A DNA stretch of 35,411 nucleotides from Candidatus Omnitrophota bacterium (GCA_023247215.1 JAHFGX010000014.1:1-35411); one strand, 5' to 3'. Positions 8,194-17,103 are shown, numbered from the stretch's first letter. The notes: generated from the sequence alone by a model not told the origin. A program made the numbers and translations.

Positions 8194-9608
8194 TGGACGA
8201 CCGCCCAAAAGAAGCGTGCGGGCTCTTCGGCATCTGGAGCCACCGCGACGCCGCGCGGTTGACCTACCTGGGCCTCTATTCGCTGCAGCACCGCGGTGAA
8301 GAGGCGGCCGGCATCGTCACGTCCCAGGGCCGCAAGATGCATTCCCACAAAGGGCAGGGCCTGGTCTCCGAGGTGTTTCACGAGGAGGCGCTCCGGCAGC
8401 TGCCCGGCCGCGCGGCCATCGGCCACACGCGCTACTCCACCACCGGCTCCAGCCACCTCAAGAACGCGCAGCCGCTGCTGGTGACCTATGCCAAGGGGTC
8501 GGTGGCGCTCGCGCACAACGGCAACCTGGTCAACGCCTACGAGCTGCGCCGGATGCTCGAAGGCTCCGGCTCCATCTTTCAGACCACCATTGACAGCGAG
8601 ATCATCCTGCACCTGCTGGCGCGCTCGACGCACAAGACCTTCGAAGAGGATTTGATGGAGTCGTTGCCCATGCTGAAGGGCGCCTACTCGCTGCTGTGCC
8701 TCACCCCGGACGGGCTGTTCGGCTGCCGCGACCCCAACGGGTTCAAGCCGCTTTGCCTGGGCAAGCTGAACAAGACCTACGTGTTGGCCTCGGAGACGTG
8801 CGCCCTGGACCTGATCGGCGCGCGGTTCGTGCGCGAAGTCGCCCCCGGCGAGGTCCTGGTCATCAGCTCCAGCGGCCTGCGCTCGCTCTTTCCCTTCAAG
8901 GACCAGACCGTCCAGCCGACCCATTGCCTCTTCGAGCACGTCTACTTCGCGCGGCCGGACTCGCGCCTCTTCGGCGAGAGCGTGCAGGCGGTGCGGGTGA
9001 AGCTGGGGCGCCAGCTCGCCCGGGAGCACCCGGCGAAGGCGGACCTGGTGATGCCCATCCCAGACTCCGGCAATTTCGCCGCGCTGGGCTTCAGCCTGGA
9101 ATCGCAGATCCCGTTTGCGCTGGGCATTATCCGCAACCATTATGTCGGGCGGACGTTCATCCAGCCCGCGCAGGAGATCCGCGACCTGAAGGTGCGCGTC
9201 AAGTTCAACCCGATCCGCGACATCATCAAGGGCCAGCGCCTCGTGGTGGTGGACGATTCCCTGATCCGCGGCACGACGACCCGCGCGCGCATCAAAAGCC
9301 TGCGGGAAGCGGGCGCGAAAGAAGTGCACATGCGCATCAGCTGCCCGCCGACATCGTACTCGTGCTTCTACGGGGTGGATTTCCCGACGAGGAAAGAGCT
9401 GATCGCCAACCGGATGTCGCTGGAGGAGATCCGTAAGTTCATCAGGGCGGACACGCTGGGCTACCTCTCGTTGGAAGGGCTGCAGAAAGGCGTGCAGCGT
9501 CCTGAGCGGTACTGCACGGCCTGCTGGACCGGCCAGTACCCCATTCCCTTCGGCGAAGAGGGAGATAAGTTCGCGCTGGAAAAGCACGCCGGCGAAGGGC
9601 CCCAGTAA
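8193..9608 (+). CDS. purF: Amidophosphoribosyltransferase
   Basis: PurF makes phosphoribosylamine from PRPP and glutamine, the first committed step of purine synthesis. The 471-residue product has an eight-residue propeptide before Cys9 (CGLFGIW), which becomes the N-terminal nucleophile after processing. HRGEEAAGI and GHTRYSTTG mark the Ntn glutaminase domain, and VVVDDSLIRGTT (about 351-362) the PRPP loop. Cys245 (HCLFEHVYFARPDS), Cys391 (SCFYGVDFP) and Cys441/Cys444 (YCTACWTGQYP) match the four ligands of the [4Fe-4S] cluster in the Bacillus-type enzyme. The start codon overlaps the toxin stop. Feedback inhibition by nucleotides is expected from the family. Confidence 0.97.
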   Translation: MDDRPKEACGLFGIWSHRDAARLTYLGLYSLQHRGEEAAGIVTSQGRKMHSHKGQGLVSEVFHEEALRQLPGRAAIGHTRYSTTGSSHLKNAQPLLVTYAKGSVALAHNGNLVNAYELRRMLEGSGSIFQTTIDSEIILHLLARSTHKTFEEDLMESLPMLKGAYSLLCLTPDGLFGCRDPNGFKPLCLGKLNKTYVLASETCALDLIGARFVREVAPGEVLVISSSGLRSLFPFKDQTVQPTHCLFEHVYFARPDSRLFGESVQAVRVKLGRQLAREHPAKADLVMPIPDSGNFAALGFSLESQIPFALGIIRNHYVGRTFIQPAQEIRDLKVRVKFNPIRDIIKGQRLVVVDDSLIRGTTTRARIKSLREAGAKEVHMRISCPPTSYSCFYGVDFPTRKELIANRMSLEEIRKFIRADTLGYLSLEGLQKGVQRPERYCTACWTGQYPIPFGEEGDKFALEKHAGEGPQ

Positions 9609-9611
9609 GGC

Positions 9612-10592
9612 ATGGGCGTGACATACCGGAAGGCCGGGGTGGACATCGCCGCCACCGACCGCTGGCTGCGCCAGCTCGGCGGCGTGATCCGGGCCACGCA
9701 GGGGCCGGCGGTGCTGCCGGACCGCGGCCAGTTCGCCGGGTTGTACGCGCTGGGGCGGGGCCGGTACCGCGATCCGATCCTGGTGTCGTCCACCGACGGA
9801 GTCGGCACCAAGCTCACGCTGGCGCAGCTCATCGGCCGGCATGAGGGCATCGGGGTGGACGCGGTGGCGATGAACGTCAACGACGTCCTGGTCTACGGCG
9901 CGCAGCCGCTCTTCTTTCTGGATTACGTCGCGATGGGCACGATGGATCGGCGGCTGCTCTCCGCGCTGATCCGCGGCGTCGCCGACGGCTGCCGCCAGAG
10001 CGGGTGCGCCTTGATCGGCGGGGAAACGGCCGAAATGCCCGGCGTCTACGGGCCCGGGGAATACGACATCGCCGGCTTCTGCGTCGGCGTGGTGGAGCGG
10101 CGGCAGCTGCTGGATGGCGCCTCGGTCCGCCGGGGCGACGTGGTGATCGGCCTGGCCGCCTCCGGCGTCCATGCCAACGGGTTTTCGCTGGTGCGGGCGG
10201 CGCTTGGTTCTCGGGGGCTCAAGCGCTGGGGACGGGAGCTCTTGACGCCGACGAGGATTTACGTCAAACCGGTCCTGGCGGCGCTGCGGCGGTTCCGGCT
10301 GCACGCGCTGGCGCACGTGACGGGCGGAGGATTGCGGCGGCGGCTGGCGAGCTTGACGGGCCAGCAGCCGGCCTTGCAGGTCGTGTGGCGGCGGGGGAGC
10401 TGGCCGGTGCCGGACATATTTCACTACATCCAGGAAGCCGGGCAGATCGCGGACGCGCAGATGCGTTCCACATTTAACATGGGGATCGGCATGGCGCTGG
10501 CCTGTGCGCCGCGCGACGGCGCCGGGGTCATCCGGCTGCTGCGGCAGGCTGGTGTAGAGGCCTGGCCCATCGGGACGGTGGAGCGGCGATAG
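9612..10592 (+). CDS. purM: Phosphoribosylformylglycinamidine cyclo-ligase (AIR synthetase)
   Basis: PurM closes the imidazole ring of FGAM to AIR with ATP. The 326-residue protein begins TYRKAGVDIAATD. It has SSTDGVGTKL, VAMNVNDVLVYGAQPLFF, GCALIGGETAEMPGVY and HVTGGGL, in the standard order. The usual GGGLLENLPR string is replaced by GGGLRRRLASL, a small departure in the second half. It follows purF by three bases and precedes purD by 32 bases. No oddity in length. Confidence 0.96.
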   Translation: MGVTYRKAGVDIAATDRWLRQLGGVIRATQGPAVLPDRGQFAGLYALGRGRYRDPILVSSTDGVGTKLTLAQLIGRHEGIGVDAVAMNVNDVLVYGAQPLFFLDYVAMGTMDRRLLSALIRGVADGCRQSGCALIGGETAEMPGVYGPGEYDIAGFCVGVVERRQLLDGASVRRGDVVIGLAASGVHANGFSLVRAALGSRGLKRWGRELLTPTRIYVKPVLAALRRFRLHALAHVTGGGLRRRLASLTGQQPALQVVWRRGSWPVPDIFHYIQEAGQIADAQMRSTFNMGIGMALACAPRDGAGVIRLLRQAGVEAWPIGTVERR

Positions 10593-10624
10593 CTGGTGTT
10601 CATGATCATAGGAGGCTGTCTGGA

Positions 10625-11926
10625 ATGAGAGTACTCGTCGTGGGATCGGGGGGCCGGGAACATGCCCTGATCTGGAAGTTGAGCCAGTCGCCGGAGGTGC
10701 GCGCCGTCTTTTGCGCGCCGGGCAACGGCGGCATCAGCGAGCTGGCCGAGCCGGTGGAGATCGGCCCGGAGGACATGGAGGCGCTGGCCGAGTTCGCCGA
10801 GACGAAGGACATTGATCTGACCATCGTCGGACCGGAAGGGCCGCTCGCGAAGGGCATCGTGGACGTCTTCGAGAAGCGCGGGTTGCGGATCTTCGGGCCG
10901 GGCAAGGCGGCGGCCCGCCTGGAGTCCAGCAAGGCCTTCGCCAAAACGCTCATGAAGAAGTATCACGTGCCGACCGGGCAGTTCGCGGTGTTCGACGACC
11001 CGCAGGCGGCGCGGGCCTACGTGCGCCAGGTGGGCGCGCCCATCGTCGTGAAAGCGGACGGGCTCTGCGGCGGCAAAGGGACCATCGTGGCCAGCACCCT
11101 CAGCGAGGCGCTGGGCGCCATTGATCTGCTGATGGAAGACCGCATCTTCAAGCAGGCCGGGGAGCGGATCGTCGTCGAGGAGCGGTTGCAGGGCGAAGAG
11201 GCCTCCATCATCGTGCTGACCGACGGGACGACCGCCGTGCCCCTGCTGACGTCGCAGGACCACAAGCGGCTGCTGGACCAGGACAAAGGGCCGAACACCG
11301 GCGGCATGGGCGCGTATGCCCCGGCGCCCGTCGTCACTGATGCCGCGGCCCAGCAAATCATGACCCAGGTGATTCACCCGACCCTGAAGGGGCTGGCGAA
11401 CGAAGGCATCCTCTTCCGCGGCGTGCTCTACGCCGGGCTCATGATGACGCCCGAGGGGCCGAAGGTGCTGGAGTTCAACGCGCGCTTCGGCGATCCGGAG
11501 TTGCAGGCCATCCTCCCGCTGCTGAAGAGCGACCTGGTCTCCCTCCTCGACGACACCGTGGAAGGGCGCTTGTCCTCGGACCACTGCGAATGGCAGGAGG
11601 GCTCGTGCGTCTGCGTCGTGCTGGCGTCCAACGGCTATCCCGGCGAATACCAGATCGGCAAAGAGATCAACGGCCTGGAGAAGCTGAAGGGCCGCGAGGG
11701 GGTGGTGGTCTTCCACGCCGGCACCAAGCGGGATAAGAACCGGTGCCTGGCTTGGGGCGGCCGGGTGTTGAACGTGGTGGCCACGGCGCCCGACATTGAA
11801 TCGGCGGTGAAGAAGGTCTACCACGCCATTGACGAGATCAGCTACGAGGGCATGGTCTACCGCAAGGACATCGCCTGGCGCGCGATCAAGAAGCCGGTCA
11901 GCCGCTCATCGGAGGGAACGTCATGA
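10625..11926 (+). CDS. purD: Phosphoribosylamine-glycine ligase (GAR synthetase)
   Basis: PurD is an ATP-grasp enzyme that joins glycine to phosphoribosylamine. The 433-residue product starts MRVLVVGSGGREHALIWKL. It shows VGPEGPLAKGIVD, the ATP-grasp core VKADGLCGGKG, then LTSQDHKRLLDQDKGPNTGGMGAYAPAP and VLEFNARFGDPE, all diagnostic. A perfect AGGAGG (10610-10615) nine bases before the ATG makes this one of the strongest ribosome sites in the operon. This fits the gene standing slightly apart from purM. The glycine it uses can be made by GlyA, encoded downstream. Its stop overlaps the purE ATG. Confidence 0.97.
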   Translation: MRVLVVGSGGREHALIWKLSQSPEVRAVFCAPGNGGISELAEPVEIGPEDMEALAEFAETKDIDLTIVGPEGPLAKGIVDVFEKRGLRIFGPGKAAARLESSKAFAKTLMKKYHVPTGQFAVFDDPQAARAYVRQVGAPIVVKADGLCGGKGTIVASTLSEALGAIDLLMEDRIFKQAGERIVVEERLQGEEASIIVLTDGTTAVPLLTSQDHKRLLDQDKGPNTGGMGAYAPAPVVTDAAAQQIMTQVIHPTLKGLANEGILFRGVLYAGLMMTPEGPKVLEFNARFGDPELQAILPLLKSDLVSLLDDTVEGRLSSDHCEWQEGSCVCVVLASNGYPGEYQIGKEINGLEKLKGREGVVVFHAGTKRDKNRCLAWGGRVLNVVATAPDIESAVKKVYHAIDEISYEGMVYRKDIAWRAIKKPVSRSSEGTS

Positions 11927-12423
11927 CCCAGCCGCGTGTCGCCATTCTCATGGGATCGGACTCGGACTGGCCGTCGCTGGAGCCGGCCGCGAAGATGCTG
12001 AAGGACTTCGGCGTGTCCGCCGAGGTGCGCGTGCTCTCAGCCCACCGCAGCCCGGCGCAGCTGCGGCAGTATGTCGAGCGCGCAGCCCGGCAAGGCGTGG
12101 CGGTGTTTATCGCGGCGGCCGGCGGCGCAGCGCACCTGGCGGGCGCGGTGGCGGCCCACACCATCCGCCCGGTGATCGGGGTGCCAGTGAGCATCCCGCC
12201 GCTCGACGGGCTGGACAGCCTGCTCTCCACCGTGCAGATGCCGCGCGGCGTGCCGGTCGCGACGGTGGCCATCGGCAATTCGGCCAACGCCGCCATCTTG
12301 GCGGTCCAGATCCTCGCCGTCCATGATGGCGCCTTGCGCACGCGCCTCGCCGCGTACAAACGAGCGCTCACGAAACAATGCCTGCAGGCCGACCGCGCGC
12401 TGCAGAAGCGGATGCGCGCCTAA
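11923..12423 (+). CDS. purE: 5-(carboxyamino)imidazole ribonucleotide mutase (class I PurE)
   Basis: Class I PurE converts N5-CAIR to CAIR. The 166-residue product has MGSDSDWPSL, the loop SAHRSP (usually SAHRTP), GGAAHLAGAVAAHT and DSLLSTVQMPRGVPVATVAIG. These are the class I active-site strings in order. Class I enzymes normally need PurK to make N5-CAIR, and purK is not in this window. The ATG overlaps the purD stop. This is the last recognisable purine gene of the operon, and tsaC follows after four bases, so transcription probably continues. Confidence 0.95.
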   Translation: MTQPRVAILMGSDSDWPSLEPAAKMLKDFGVSAEVRVLSAHRSPAQLRQYVERAARQGVAVFIAAAGGAAHLAGAVAAHTIRPVIGVPVSIPPLDGLDSLLSTVQMPRGVPVATVAIGNSANAAILAVQILAVHDGALRTRLAAYKRALTKQCLQADRALQKRMRA

Positions 12424-12427
12424 TCGC

Positions 12428-13030
12428 ATGCCTCAACCCGTGATCCTCAAAGTGAACCCCAGCGCCGTCGATCCGGCCGCGATCCAGCAAGCTGCCGACC
12501 ACATCCGCCGCGGCGGGCTCGTGGCGTTCCCCACCGAGACGGTGTATGGCCTCGCGGCTGACGCCAACAATCCCAAAGCGATCGAGCGCCTCAACCGCGT
12601 CAAGGGGCGCCCCCCGGAGAAACCCTATTCGCTGCATGTGCATTCCGCCGCCCAGGTGCGGGAGTATCTGGACCAGGTGCCGCCGATGGCGCAGCGGCTG
12701 ATGGACAAGTTTTGGCCCGGGCCGCTGACCATCGTGTTGCCGGCGCGGACGGGCACGCTGGGATTCCGGTTGCCCCAGCATCCGGTCGCCCAGGCGTTCC
12801 TGCAGGCGTGCGGCACGCCCGTGGTCGCGCCGAGCGCCAACCGGTCCGGCTTCCCTCCGCCCACGGACAGCAAAGAAGTGTTGGAGGCGCTCGGGGATGC
12901 GTGCGAGTGCCTGTTGGATGCGGGTCCCACGCCGCTCGGGCGGGAGTCCACCGTGGTGTCCGTCGTGGACGGCCGGCTCCACATCCTTCGGGAAGGCGCG
13001 ATCCCCGCCGCGACGCTTGAAGCGGTATGA
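12428..13030 (+). CDS. tsaC: L-threonylcarbamoyladenylate synthase (Sua5/TsaC family)
   Basis: The enzyme makes threonylcarbamoyl-AMP from threonine, bicarbonate and ATP for the t6A37 modification of ANN-decoding tRNAs. The 200-residue product has RRGGLVAFPTETVYGLAADA (about 28-47), the KGRPPEKPYSLHV motif, WPGPLTIVLPAR, and VVAPSANRSGFPPPT. It is the short YrdC/TsaC form without the Sua5 C-terminal domain. An upstream extension to 12323 overlaps purE; the ATG at 12428 gives a normal N-terminus. It heads a tsaC-phosphatase-rpiB-glyA order known from the Bacillus ywl region. Confidence 0.94.
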   Translation: MPQPVILKVNPSAVDPAAIQQAADHIRRGGLVAFPTETVYGLAADANNPKAIERLNRVKGRPPEKPYSLHVHSAAQVREYLDQVPPMAQRLMDKFWPGPLTIVLPARTGTLGFRLPQHPVAQAFLQACGTPVVAPSANRSGFPPPTDSKEVLEALGDACECLLDAGPTPLGRESTVVSVVDGRLHILREGAIPAATLEAV

Positions 13031-13039
13031 GGAGCGAGC

Positions 13040-13540
13040 GTGCCCAAGCGCGTCTTGTTCATCTGCACCGGCAATAGCTGCCGAAGCGTAATGGCGCAAG
13101 GCCTGCTCCAACAGGCCCTGAAGCGGCAGGAGCATCGTCTCAGCGAGCCGGTGGAGGTGGCGTCAGCCGGGATCTTTGCCATTGAGGGCATGCCGCCCTC
13201 GCGCGAGACCACGCGGCTCCTGCAGCAAGAGGGCATTGACATCTCCTCCCACATGGCCCAGGCGGTGACGGACCGCCTGATCCAGGAGGCGGACCTCATC
13301 TTCGTCATGGAGCGGTTCCATGCGGAGGAGATCATCCGGCGGGTGCCGGAGGCCAAGCCGAAGGCGCATCTGTTGAAAACATTCGGATCGCCGATGGCGT
13401 CGGACCCGGACGCGCTGGACGTGAATATCCCGGACCCGATCGGCAAGCCCCCGGAGGTGTATGAGCGATGTTTCAACCTGATCCGCGCGTGCGTGGAGCG
13501 CATCACCAACGCGCTGATCGCCTCCCAGCGGGAGCCCTGA
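13040..13540 (+). CDS. Low-molecular-weight phosphatase (YwlE-like, tyrosine or arginine specific)
   Basis: The 166-residue product has the P-loop CTGNSCRS (Cys9 to Ser16) at its start and the general-acid Asp in NIPDPIGKP near residue 135, so the catalytic set is complete. In Bacillus YwlE the P-loop is CTGNTCRS and the Thr favours phosphoarginine, while tyrosine phosphatases usually have Ile there. This protein has Ser13, so specificity is open. Placement next to tsaC and rpiB parallels ywlE. It uses a GTG start with AGGAG five bases upstream. It is about 15 residues longer than YwlE. Confidence 0.9.
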   Translation: MPKRVLFICTGNSCRSVMAQGLLQQALKRQEHRLSEPVEVASAGIFAIEGMPPSRETTRLLQQEGIDISSHMAQAVTDRLIQEADLIFVMERFHAEEIIRRVPEAKPKAHLLKTFGSPMASDPDALDVNIPDPIGKPPEVYERCFNLIRACVERITNALIASQREP

Positions 13541-13541
13541 C

Positions 13542-14051
13542 GTGACACGTCGCGCGCCGGCCCGCCGCTTTGCCAAAGCCGCGCCCCCGTGCGGGCGGGT
13601 CGCGGTGGGAGCGGATCACGGCGGATTTGAGCTGAAGGCCAAGGTCATCGCCTGGCTGGCTGACGCGGGCTGCGAGGTGGCGGACCTGGGGACGCATTCG
13701 CCGGAGCCATGCGACTATCCCGCCGTCGGCTTCAAGGTCGCGCAGGCGGTGGCCTCCGGCGCGTTCGATCGCGGCGTCCTGTTATGCAAGTCCGGGGTCG
13801 GCATCGCGATTGCGGCCAACAAGGTGCCCGGCATCCGCGCCGCGGTCTGCCAAAACCTGTTCGATGCCGAACGCAGCCGCAGCCACAACGACGCCAACGT
13901 GCTGGTGCTCGGGGCGGAGCGCCTGCCCATCGCGCTGGCCCGGCGCATCGTCGCGACCTGGTTCGCCACGCCGTTTGAATCCGGCGGCCGGCATGAACGG
14001 CGCGTCCGGCAGATTGCCGGACTCGAGCGGAAAATCCTCAAAGGAGCCTGA
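13542..14051 (+). CDS. rpiB: Ribose-5-phosphate isomerase B
   Basis: RpiB interconverts ribose 5-phosphate and ribulose 5-phosphate, feeding PRPP synthesis (prs lies downstream). The 169-residue product has [13 protein letters not shown], the catalytic Cys82 in [15 protein letters not shown], and [17 protein letters not shown]. The family core begins at about residue 18, so the GTG start at 13542 gives a basic N-terminal extension of about 17 residues. No better start is visible downstream. It begins one base after the phosphatase stop and is followed by glyA with a four-base gap. Confidence 0.94.
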   Translation: MTRRAPARRFAKAAPPCGRVAVGADHGGFELKAKVIAWLADAGCEVADLGTHSPEPCDYPAVGFKVAQAVASGAFDRGVLLCKSGVGIAIAANKVPGIRAAVCQNLFDAERSRSHNDANVLVLGAERLPIALARRIVATWFATPFESGGRHERRVRQIAGLERKILKGA

Positions 14052-14055
14052 ACGA

Positions 14056-15312
14056 ATGGGACGGTTGCAGGAGAGCGACCCGGAGGTGCATGCGGCGATT
14101 CAGGGGGAGCGCCGCCGCCAACACGAGCACTTGGAGTTGATCGCGTCGGAGAACTTCACCAGCCTGGCCGTGCTGGAGGCCCAGGGGTCGGTGCTGACGA
14201 ACAAGTACGCCGAAGGCTATCCCAAGGCGCGCTGGTACGGCGGCTGCGAGTTCGTGGATGTCGTCGAGCAATTGGCCATTGACCGGGTCAAGGCCCTCTT
14301 CGGCGCCGAGCACGCCAACGTGCAGCCGCACTCCGGGACCGAGGCCAACATCGCCGTCCTCTACGCGCTGCTGCAGCCCGGCGACAAGATCCTGGCGATG
14401 AGCCTGGCCCACGGCGGGCACCTCTCGCACGGGCATCCGAAAAATTACTCCGGCAAGCTCTTTACCATCATCCCGTACGGGGTGAGCCAGGGCACCGAGC
14501 AGATCAACTACGACGACGTGGCGGCGCTGGCCCGTGAGCATCGGCCCAAGCTGATCCTGGCCGGCTATTCCGCCTATTCGCGGGTGCTGGACTTCCCGCG
14601 CTTCCGGGCCATCGCCGATGAGGTGGGCGCGCTGCTGATGGTGGACATGGCGCACTTCGCCGGCCTGACGGCGGCGGGCGTCTACCCCAACCCCACCGCC
14701 GTGTCGGACATCGTGACCTCCACCACGCATAAAACCTTGCGCGGCCCGCGCGGCGGCTTCATTCTCTGCAAGCAGCCCTACGCCAAGGCCATTGATTCCG
14801 CCGTGTTCCCCGGCGTGCAGGGCGGCCCGCTGATGCACGTGATCGCCGCCAAGGCCGTCTGCTTTCGCGAAGCGGCCACCCCGGAATTCGCGCAGTACCA
14901 GCGCCAAGTGGTGGCCAACGCCAAGATGCTGGCCTCGGCGATGGGCGGCCGGGGCTACCGCATCGTGTCCGGCGGGACGGACAACCATCTGATGCTCGTG
15001 GATGTGACCTCGAAGGGGCTGACCGGCAAGGACGCGCAGGAGACGCTGGAGGCCGCCCGGATCACCGTGAACAAAAACGCCATTCCCTTTGATCCGCTGC
15101 CGCCCGGCAAGGCCAGCGGCATCCGCCTCGGCACGCCGGCCGTGACCTCACGCGGCATGAAAGAGGCGGAGATGCGGCGCATCGCCCAGTTGATTGACGA
15201 CGCGTTGGCCGGCCGCCAGGACCCGGAGGCGCTGAAGACCGTCCGGCTCGGCGTCGAGGCGCTGGTCGAGCAGTTTCCTCTCTATCCGGAGCTGGAGTTG
15301 GTCCGGCGGTGA
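14056..15312 (+). CDS. glyA: Serine hydroxymethyltransferase
   Basis: GlyA interconverts serine and glycine with tetrahydrofolate, supplying glycine for PurD and one-carbon units for purine synthesis. The 418-residue product has [47 protein letters not shown] and the PLP-lysine motif [15 protein letters not shown] with Lys226. The open frame extends upstream to 13810, but AAGGAG nine bases before the ATG at 14056 and the family N-terminus fix this start. It ends 37 bases before nrdR, in a gap that holds a palindromic repeat. Confidence 0.98.
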   Translation: MGRLQESDPEVHAAIQGERRRQHEHLELIASENFTSLAVLEAQGSVLTNKYAEGYPKARWYGGCEFVDVVEQLAIDRVKALFGAEHANVQPHSGTEANIAVLYALLQPGDKILAMSLAHGGHLSHGHPKNYSGKLFTIIPYGVSQGTEQINYDDVAALAREHRPKLILAGYSAYSRVLDFPRFRAIADEVGALLMVDMAHFAGLTAAGVYPNPTAVSDIVTSTTHKTLRGPRGGFILCKQPYAKAIDSAVFPGVQGGPLMHVIAAKAVCFREAATPEFAQYQRQVVANAKMLASAMGGRGYRIVSGGTDNHLMLVDVTSKGLTGKDAQETLEAARITVNKNAIPFDPLPPGKASGIRLGTPAVTSRGMKEAEMRRIAQLIDDALAGRQDPEALKTVRLGVEALVEQFPLYPELELVRR

Positions 15313-15326
15313 CGGATCGCGCGGGA

Positions 15327-15354
15327 TTCATGGTGAGCGGCGTCGAACCATGAA
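15327..15354. repeat. Palindromic repeat containing the nrdR start codon
   Basis: TTCATGGT (15327-15334) and ACCATGAA (15347-15354) are exact reverse complements around a 12-base loop. The right part includes GTCGAACCATG, identical to the sequence ending in the purS start codon at 4397-4399. The arrangement TTCATGG-TGAGC-n-GTCGAACCATGAA resembles an abundant intergenic palindrome that I recall from many environmental bacterial genomes. Here it provides the nrdR ATG and its second codon, and no Shine-Dalgarno sequence is visible. Confidence 0.6.
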
Positions 15355-15817
15355 GTGCCCCGTCTGCGGCCATCAGGAGGACAAGGTGGTGGATTCCCGC
15401 GCCAGCGCCGAGGGGTCGGCCATCCGCCGTCGGCGGGAATGTTTGTCCTGCGGAAAGCGGTTCACCACCTATGAGCACGTCGAGGAAGAGCGGCTCATGG
15501 TCATCAAGAAGGACGGCCGCCGCGAGCCCTTCGACCGTAACAAGCTCTTAGGCGGCCTGCTGAAAGCCTGCGAGAAGCGCCCGATCAGCATGGACCAGAT
15601 CGAAAACCTGGTGGATGAGATCGAGCGCGACATCTCGCGCCAGGCGGAGCGCGAAGTGCCTTCGCGGCAGATCGGCGAGCGGGTCATGCAGCGCCTCCAC
15701 GAGCTGGACCCCATCGCCTACGTGCGGTTTGCCTCGGTGTACCGCGAGTTCAAGGATGCCGAGCAGTTCATGCGCGAGCTCAACGACCTGCTCTCCAAGC
15801 GCCAATCCGCGGCGTGA
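15350..15817 (+). CDS. nrdR: Transcriptional repressor NrdR
   Basis: NrdR represses ribonucleotide reductase genes according to ATP/dATP level. The 155-residue product has the N-terminal zinc ribbon with Cys3/Cys6 (MKCPVCG) and Cys31/Cys34 (CLSCGKRF), then the ATP-cone from about residue 49 ([20 protein letters not shown]) and ends with [15 protein letters not shown]. Length is typical. The start codon lies in the right arm of a palindromic repeat. No NrdR box pair is evident before ribonucleotide reductase genes, since none are in the window. It is convergent with the SurA-like gene, with a gap of ten bases and no visible terminator. Confidence 0.97.
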   Translation: MKCPVCGHQEDKVVDSRASAEGSAIRRRRECLSCGKRFTTYEHVEEERLMVIKKDGRREPFDRNKLLGGLLKACEKRPISMDQIENLVDEIERDISRQAEREVPSRQIGERVMQRLHELDPIAYVRFASVYREFKDAEQFMRELNDLLSKRQSAA

Positions 15818-15827
15818 GATCGAGGAA

Positions 15828-17006
15828 TTACTGAGCGGCGGGAAGCGGGGAAGCCGGCAGCAAATTTTTCAGGTGGGCGCGCCGGCGAAGCTCACCCAGC
15901 CATTCGCGGAAGTGCTCTTGCCGTTTGCGGGTTAACGCGTCAGTTCGGAACGACTCGCGCTCGTGTTCCCACGCGGCCTCCTCGGTCGGCAATCGTTCGA
16001 TCACCCATCCCACCAGCGCGCCCTGCGGCACCGGGAGCACCTCGGACAATTCCTGCGGGGGCAATGCCGCCAGCACGCTGCCGGCTAACGGGGCGTCCCC
16101 CAGACCTTCAATCGGCTCGGCCCGCGTGAAGGGTGACGGCCGCAGCGGCTTCACGCTGAGCGCGGCGCACGCCTCCTCCCACGAGGCTCCGGCGCTGTGC
16201 TTGGCCTGCAGCGCCTCGCGCAGTTGGCGTGCCCGGTCCCGGGCCGCAGCCATCGTGTGTTCCTCGATGAGCGCGCGCTCCACATCAGCCCGCGCGTCCT
16301 CGAAGCGCCGCGGCGCGGTCGGCGCATCCTCCTCCGTCGCGGCTGGGCGGAACGCGTCGGGGTTGGCCTCGTAGGCGCGACGCAGCGCCTCCTCGGTCAA
16401 GGCGCGTTTCGCCTCGTCGGTGAACGAGTCGGCGCGGACGACCACCAGCTCGGCGCGGATCTTGGTGCGCGCCTTCACGAACGCGTCATGCGCTTCCTCG
16501 TCGGTCACCGTCACCGTCGTCGTCACGGAGTCCGCCAGCTTGGTGATGCCCAGCTCGTCCCGGAGGCGCGCCTCAAAGAAGGACGGCGTCATGCCGCGCG
16601 CGGCGACGAACTGGTGGTACAGCTCCGGGACAAACCGGCCCTCGCGCTGGAAGGCCGGCTGGGTGCGGATAAACTCAGCCAGCTCCTGGTTACTCACCTT
16701 CACGCGCCGTTTGGCTTCCGTTTGCAGGATGAACCGGTCCCAGGTTTGATCGCGCAGCACGGGTTCCAGCGCCGCGGGCACCGGGCCGATCTCTTCCTCC
16801 ACCCGCTGCCGCAGCCGCGCGTATTCCTCCTGGAAGTCGCTGACGGGAATGGGGCGGCCGAAGATGATGCCGGCGGTTTCGCCGGCGATGGGGCGGCCGC
16901 CCATCCAGGTATGGAAGAAGAGGATAAACGGCGGCACGAGCACGATGATGAGGATCCAGGCGGCCCGGCGCTGCACCGATTTGGAATGGAGCAGTTTCTT
17001 GAACAT
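15828..17006 (-). CDS. Membrane-anchored SurA/PpiD-like periplasmic folding factor without a clear PPIase domain
   Basis: From the Met at 17006 the product is 392 residues. A basic N-terminus is followed by one membrane helix (about 14-31, AAWILIIVLVPPFILFF) that would anchor it in the inner membrane facing the periplasm, as in PpiD. Residues about 40-190 fit a SurA-N-type chaperone region (VSDFQEEYARLRQRV, QTEAKRRVKVSNQELAEFI, FVPELYHQFV). No standard parvulin signature was found; the C-terminal GALVGWVIERLPTEE could be a degenerate remnant. The longer start at 17102 would put 32 polar residues before the helix and overlap the hisG promoter, so I prefer 17006, which has AGGA upstream. Confidence 0.8.
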   Translation of the reverse strand: MFKKLLHSKSVQRRAAWILIIVLVPPFILFFHTWMGGRPIAGETAGIIFGRPIPVSDFQEEYARLRQRVEEEIGPVPAALEPVLRDQTWDRFILQTEAKRRVKVSNQELAEFIRTQPAFQREGRFVPELYHQFVAARGMTPSFFEARLRDELGITKLADSVTTTVTVTDEEAHDAFVKARTKIRAELVVVRADSFTDEAKRALTEEALRRAYEANPDAFRPAATEEDAPTAPRRFEDARADVERALIEEHTMAAARDRARQLREALQAKHSAGASWEEACAALSVKPLRPSPFTRAEPIEGLGDAPLAGSVLAALPPQELSEVLPVPQGALVGWVIERLPTEEAAWEHERESFRTDALTRKRQEHFREWLGELRRRAHLKNLLPASPLPAAQ

Positions 17007-17073
17007 GCCGGCTATCCTACCTGATCCTCTCCCCTCCTGCAATCCCTCCGCCGAGTTTTGGAGTGGCCGTTCG

Positions 17074-17103
17074 TTGACACCGATGCGTCCTCTACGATAC
17101 AAT
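17074..17103 (+). promoter_or_regulatory. Strong sigma-70-type promoter for hisG
   Basis: A perfect -35 TTGACA (17074-17079) and a near-perfect -10 TACAAT (17098-17103) are separated by 18 bases. Initiation near 17110 gives a leader of about 53 bases before the hisG ATG at 17163. It lies in the divergent gap between the SurA-like gene and hisG. Confidence 0.78.

Noticed and set aside
8190-10424. A 744-residue minus-strand open frame opposite purF and purM
   Set aside because: Same cause: it covers two certain genes and has the composition of antisense frames in GC-rich DNA.
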